Assembly (NCBI RefSeq): GCF_001949145.1 | Contig: NW_019091674.1 | Span: forward strand, 71,668-135,667 | DNA length: 64,000 nt | DNA from: Acanthaster planci | Taxonomy: Eukaryota; Echinodermata; Asteroidea; Valvatida; Acanthasteridae | Direction of reading: 5' to 3' | Shown: in pieces, positions 58,797 through 64,000 of the stretch | Numbering within the stretch: the first letter of the stretch is position 1 | Layout of the letters: each line of letters starts with the position of its first letter | Position numbers and translations under genes: made by a program | Notes under the pieces: generated by a model | Told to the model about the DNA's origin: nothing | The model's database searches: none | What the model saw: only the letters and a program-made list of their open reading frames with translations

Positions 58797-61700
58797 ATCC
58801 AATTTGCGGGCATTTTAGAGAACCGAGGTATTTTTGTTTTCACGAACTGTAGGCACCTAGTACAATGCTGCACTTTAAGCAAGCACTCCGTGCATTTACG
58901 TTTTCATGAACTAGAATAGATCTTAACTTCCCTATATCAGTTAAGACGACTGTTCATTAAATTTCTGTGCAATGCAACAAGTAAACGGATGGATTTGATT
59001 CATGTCACGTTGTTTTGACGAGCTTAAGTGTCAGTTCGTGAAAATGAAAATCAGTCTTTTTCACGTCGATTCCAATGTGTCAGTTCGTGAAACCCAAATT
59101 GTTAATATTGCTTTAATTCCAGTTTAGGCACTGTGTGGATCACGGGGATTCGCTTGTTGTCGAGTAAATCAGTCCTTGTGCTTCCAACCCCATGTCTACT
59201 GGCACGGAATTGGTGAAGCGGGGCTTAGTGACATCCCAAATTTACCGTATAATCCTGAAATATCTTACGTGAAAAAAATTGCATAACGTCTTCAATGGGT
59301 CTGTCAAAAATTTCTGCTCAGATAGTGTAGTTTTCAAGAAAACCAATTTTGTTCTCTCTTTTTCACCTTTGTCGGCCAACCATCATATAAAGAGTTCATG
59401 TCACTTTGCACATCACATTCTTTAACACGCGCCAGTTTTACGATGTTTCTTCTTTGCTGATGATAACTAGAGAATAAACCAAGAATAGAGTTTTGAGACT
59501 TTCATCGTCATGTAAACTGACGTGAAAGTGTTGTCATTAAGAACGATCGCGCGCGCACGTGCATGATTACATAGGCCTACTCGTTTTGTTGTCAAGGATA
59601 CGAGTCGACGGCGCTCCTGGATGAATTTTTTTTCATAAATCCTCTGTTCTACATTTTCGAGGAGGCGCATTACTCCAAGGTAAACTCATCGATTAATCCT
59701 AGCCATTGAAAACTGCTCCTTTTAAGTCAATGAGAACCTGTCATGCCTGTTTCCACCCTGACCCCGCGGATGTTGTTTGATTATTACAAGCTGCCTGTAA
59801 TCCGTTGATCTTACGCAAGATAAATTAGAATATTGTTAATTTAAGCGTTGAAAATTTCGCACTGTTCTCTCAATTTTATACAGGGCAGTTGACTCAATCA
59901 TGAAACAAGTGGAATGTAAGCTGCAGTGACTATTATACCTGCTGTTTTGTTTGGATTTGTGGAGTACAGTGCTTATAGTGGGTGGGTTACACTTGCCAAC
60001 ACATAATAACTCGCCCGCGAGCCCATTACTAGTGTATCCAGAGAGCAGGAGTTTTAAAAATCGTTAGGACCTTATCAAGAGTGGTTGCGGAGGTCCAACT
60101 CAATCGATTGCTTCAATAGCTTTTGACAATTGTTTCCAATTGTCAAAACAACAACGCACATAATACACGCGATTCCACAAATGTGCTTGAAATCCAAATT
60201 GAATTATTTTGTAAATTTCATTGTAAAATTTCATTCTGACGATAATTCACTGGTGTATCTGGAACGTAATCGAAAATAACATTATCTTCTTTGCGTGTTG
60301 CCGTTTCCAATAATTATTGGCAATGATTAAGCCTTGAACTATCATTCTGATGTGCAGTTTACAGATCCATTCTGGATACATATTTAAGGAAATTACGGTC
60401 TTAAATTACCTGGTGAATTTCATTGGTTATTTGTTGGTATAAATCATAGGTTATCTATTTTCTGTATCTTTCTTGCGTAGAGTCAAAACAGATCGGCATC
60501 CCTTTTGACTGTCCTTTTATACACCCTTATTACTGTACATAATCACCACTCCAGTAAATTATTGGTTAATACCAGGCGATAAAATAGCTTCACCCAGTGA
60601 TTTTGTAATTCAGTGAAACCACTTGGTAACATATTCATAATATTCGACGGTAGTAAAGACCAAGCCGGTGAACTTGTTAGTACTCGAAATCCAAATTGCT
60701 CAAGTTCACGTCAGAAATCTCATATAGACAAGTTACCTTCCTAGATCTCGTCATCTACAAAGGCGAACGGTTTAGAACAGAAGCCAAACTGGACACTCGA
60801 GTAGCTATTTTAATAACTTGCTCGAGACTCGGCCCGCATTAAGTCAGTATTTGGTGGATGAACCAAGGGAGAACATAACCAAATGCGCACACAATGTATA
60901 GATTTTGAGAAAGCACTTGAATTCTTCAGAGATTAACTTCAAAAACTCTGATTCAACCATACAAATTTAACCCATCCTCAAAAAGGTGAGACTCAAATGA
61001 ATTCCAGCAAGCGAAGTAAACGGAAAAGAGCCTGAGACTCCGGTTGCTTTCATTTTTTTCCTGCCATACTAAACACTAGAGCAACGCTCAGTGTTGAAGC
61101 AGGCCTTTCTTAAAAACTGGGATTTGATCAACCAAAATGAATATCTCAATGCACTCTTCCAAACCAAACCCTTCATTGCATATAAACGGTTTATATTTCA
61201 TATAAACAAGAATATAAAGGATGACCTTATACGGTCGAGAATTCATCAATCTCCATTGTCCAATCAAAAGAAAAAGAACTGGAGGTGGAGAACCTTCAAA
61301 TCCTAATGAAACTCCATGGGGAAAAAATCGAAAATGTCGATTAGGCATGGAATTCAACGGATAAAATAACAATAATAAAATAACAAATTGATATCCGCCT
61401 AATCCAATTATAGCTTAAAGAACAACTATCATACAGATTCCTTACCATCGATTGCAATGATTAAGTAAAAAGAACCAAAAATGGGGAATGATAAATTGTA
61501 GACAAAGGCACAGAGTAGAGGTTTTTTAGCATTTTTCTTTTTTTTCTTAAGAAAAGGGCAATCTCTTATTTCGGATACTACCACATTTGGATTTTTCACT
61601 TCTTACTCAAGCATATATTCAAGAGTTCCAAACGTCTCCCACCGTTTTTTGTTACCTCATTATAACAAATGTTCAAAACCCTTCGGACGACGTGATAATT

Positions 61701-62689
61701 TTGGTATTATCCTTGCCTTAAGGTCTTTCTTTGGTGTAGCTTTGGTGGGGATCAAAGGGAGTCAAGTTACCAAAACAAAGCCTCGAAAACGTGTACAAAG
61801 TCAATTGGCTAAAAGAAATATTAAAAATTCAATAAAAATCACTTGATGACGTCATCATGACGTCATTGTTCTAGCCACATCTTTGAACTAAGGTCCTTCA
61901 ATGATGTAAGTTTGATGAAAATGATGCGGAGTAAACGTGCACAAAACAAATGGGCTTTTGGTCAGAAGATGAAGAAGAAGAAGGAAAAAAAAAAGAACAA
62001 AACGAATGCTTTTTTGCACTTTGCGAAAAAACGAAAAAATGCTCTTTTTTCCCCGCCACAGATAAGAAACAAACAGGTGGGACGGCATAATTTCACTGGT
62101 ATACGTTAATTCATCCAGTGAATTAGAAACAAAAGCTGCAAACGTTCTAGAATGAGCCTTTGCATCTCAGAGATCCGGATTCTCTGGGAACACTGGGCCG
62201 TGGCTACAGGCGTGGGTGTGCAGGCGTGGCATACATAGTTTGGACCTCTGCACAAAAGAAGTCCACATAATGCAGGGTGCGATGGCGTCGTGTGTTTTGA
62301 CAAATGTAACCCACGCAGTATCGTGGCCGTGCATGACTTCCTAGCTAAGTGCGAGTACAGGTATATTGTACTTTCAAAATTAAGCAAAATTCACACGTTC
62401 TTTCTAAGACGCTCAACTATAACACCAATGCTGGTATCTCTACCAGTGTATTAAAGTTGACATCAACGTAAACGTCTCTCTATGCCAGTCGCAAAAAACT
62501 ACTAAAATATCAGCAAACAGACCGCTTGTCCACGAAGCTGTATAAAATCAAATAGCAAGAAAGAAATGGGAGTGGCCCTGTTGATGCGAATAACAAATCT
62601 TACCCTCTGCCTTTTATACAAATCTAATTCACGGCAGCAATCTTCTTGGAATAATCCTGAGCCCCCCCCCCCTTAGCAAAAGGATAATA
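58797..62689. other. Gene-poor stretch
   Basis: No coding region supported. Contains short inverted phrases TTCACGAACTG / CAGTTCGTGAA at 58845, 59036 and 59086, a 10-bp palindrome arm pair near 60123-60146, a TGACGTCA pair at 61847-61865 and a C-run at 62661. Confidence 0.4.
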
Positions 62690-64000
62690 TCGACCAATCA
62701 TTTCTTGAGAATTGCTTGCATGGACCGTTTCCCTGATTTGTTAGCCACAGAAACACTACGTTCTACTTGAATTTAAATATTTAAAAAAAAACGAAATTCA
62801 TGGTGGCGGCCGAAATTCATCCACCATTGACGTCACATTTTTTCCAATTAAGATTTGTCTGTAGCCCTCGTTGACCGATTTCGATAAATGCTTGCGAAGA
62901 GCCTAGGCGGAGACTGAAAAAAGCACACAGAAGTTTTGCTAATTTAATGACATAAAAGAGAGTTTAATCCAACTTATTGTATATAAGACGGTTGAAAACT
63001 ATCATACGACGTCAATGTAACCCTACATAGCCCATCCCCTTTAAGGAGACATGTATGATTACGCTCCTTCCCCATACACGTCCCGCAGGCGGTACGCTGG
63101 TCATTGGAGATCAGTTCAGCGGTATTCCTACGGAAACAAAATCGCGACGTAGGCACTACCCGCACTCGACTGATCATAATGCATGTTAATATAAACAATT
63201 TGCTAAAAGAAGAAAAGGCTTCGCATTCTGAGCGCCAGTGAGATTGTTCATTTACTAATGCGTCCTCCATTTCCATACACAGGGGGAGAGTGGTCAGACA
63301 TTCTTTCAGGCGCATGCTATTTTAATTTCTTTTGTTTTTCATGTTGGGAGTGTCAGAAATTGAAATAGAAAAGGGACTGTGACAAGTCTATAATACAGAC
63401 CACGGCAGATACAGCAGACCTGTGTGCTCATTTTGCCATGGTCTGTCGTTCAACTGTATTAGCCAATGCATAATGGGTGTGCCGGTCTGTTGCTAGATAT
63501 GTCAGCCTGCAAGCAGGCTGAATACCCCCTACATCTGCAGGTCGGCAAAGTCATCGCATAAATTTGTATAAGACTTACCACAAGGCCATAGCAAACTCGT
63601 AACAGCTTTCCAAAATTGGCTTTAAATGTACCTGTTCTGCAGCCGCGATGGCAATGACACTCACGATTTGTGTTGAGGCCATGTTGTTTCATGTACGTAC
63701 CAATGAGGACTCTCAATGATTTGACTCTACGCAGGGTCTACCATTTTTTTTCGAGGGGCGGTCATTCAGCAAGTAGAGTAGCCTATATTTACATTTCTAA
63801 ACATGCTACACAGTTATGCCACATCCTTCAGCAAACCACACCATATGAGGCGTTAACGTGCTCGTCTTCGAGTTGTCCTCCCGTCCTGATTCTGCGTGTT
63901 GTGCTCCCATCATCACGAAGGCGTACTAGTGTTTGAATCTGGGAGAGGGGATATAATCCTATCTTTAGATTTTTAATGGGAATGGTTCATCGGTTCAATT
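62690..64000. repeat. Repeat block shared with 27740-29200
   Basis: Collinear with 27740-29200 with small indels, and runs to the window edge. Open frames on the minus strand (63459-63716, 62974-63315) are partly kept between copies but shift frame, so coding is not supported. Confidence 0.65.

Noticed and set aside
63459-63716. Minus-strand Cys-rich ORF (HCHRGC) and its relative at 28631-28858
   Set aside because: The two copies differ by frame-shifting indels, so the frame is not under coding constraint.

Overview
This is a eukaryotic genomic window: genes are split into short exons with canonical GT/AG borders, introns are long and AT-rich, and transposon relics of animal type are scattered through it. 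The encoded receptors (Ig, fibronectin III, single-pass membrane protein) and the DIRS-like and LINE-like remnants point to an invertebrate animal. A marine deuterostome (echinoderm, hemichordate or amphioxus) is my best guess from the overall style, but the sequence does not settle it. There are no operons, and no rRNA, tRNA or CRISPR features that I can support.

The main content is a tandem array on the minus strand. Two complete paralogous genes lie head to tail: gene A (coding span 24107 down to 7049) and gene B (54026 down to 35716). Each can be assembled by hand from a signal-peptide exon, ten ectodomain exons (including two 21-nt microexons), a transmembrane exon and three short cytoplasmic exons, and the reading frame closes in both. 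The predicted receptor is signal peptide, then (Ig - Ig - FN3 - 7-residue microexon linker - five-cysteine module) twice, then a mucin-like stalk, a transmembrane segment, a Cys-Cys juxtamembrane pair and a tail of about 80 residues with PPxY motifs. All ectodomain exons are phase 1-1, so whole modules can be duplicated, lost or skipped without changing frame. The five-cysteine module does not match any domain I recognise.

The array also holds debris of further copies: a frameshifted five-cysteine exon at about 3.0 kb inside a 2.3-kb block homologous to introns of A and B, and an orphan signal-peptide exon with its upstream flank at about 33.2 kb. The large duplicated blocks are about 5825-24330 and 34485-54230.

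The spaces between and upstream of the genes are transposon-rich: a broken multi-frame zinc-finger-like ORF family copy (24.5-27.0 kb), a truncated LINE reverse transcriptase inside the last intron of gene B (about 36.0-37.0 kb), a decayed tyrosine recombinase (58.2-58.8 kb), at least three elements with terminal inverted repeats (8.66-9.28, 31.77-32.61 and 54.73-55.24 kb), a near-perfect 64-bp hairpin in gene A (9497-9630), and a dispersed repeat seen at 27.7-29.2, 57.1 and 62.7-64.0 kb. The stretch 54.3-64 kb holds no intact gene that I can support.
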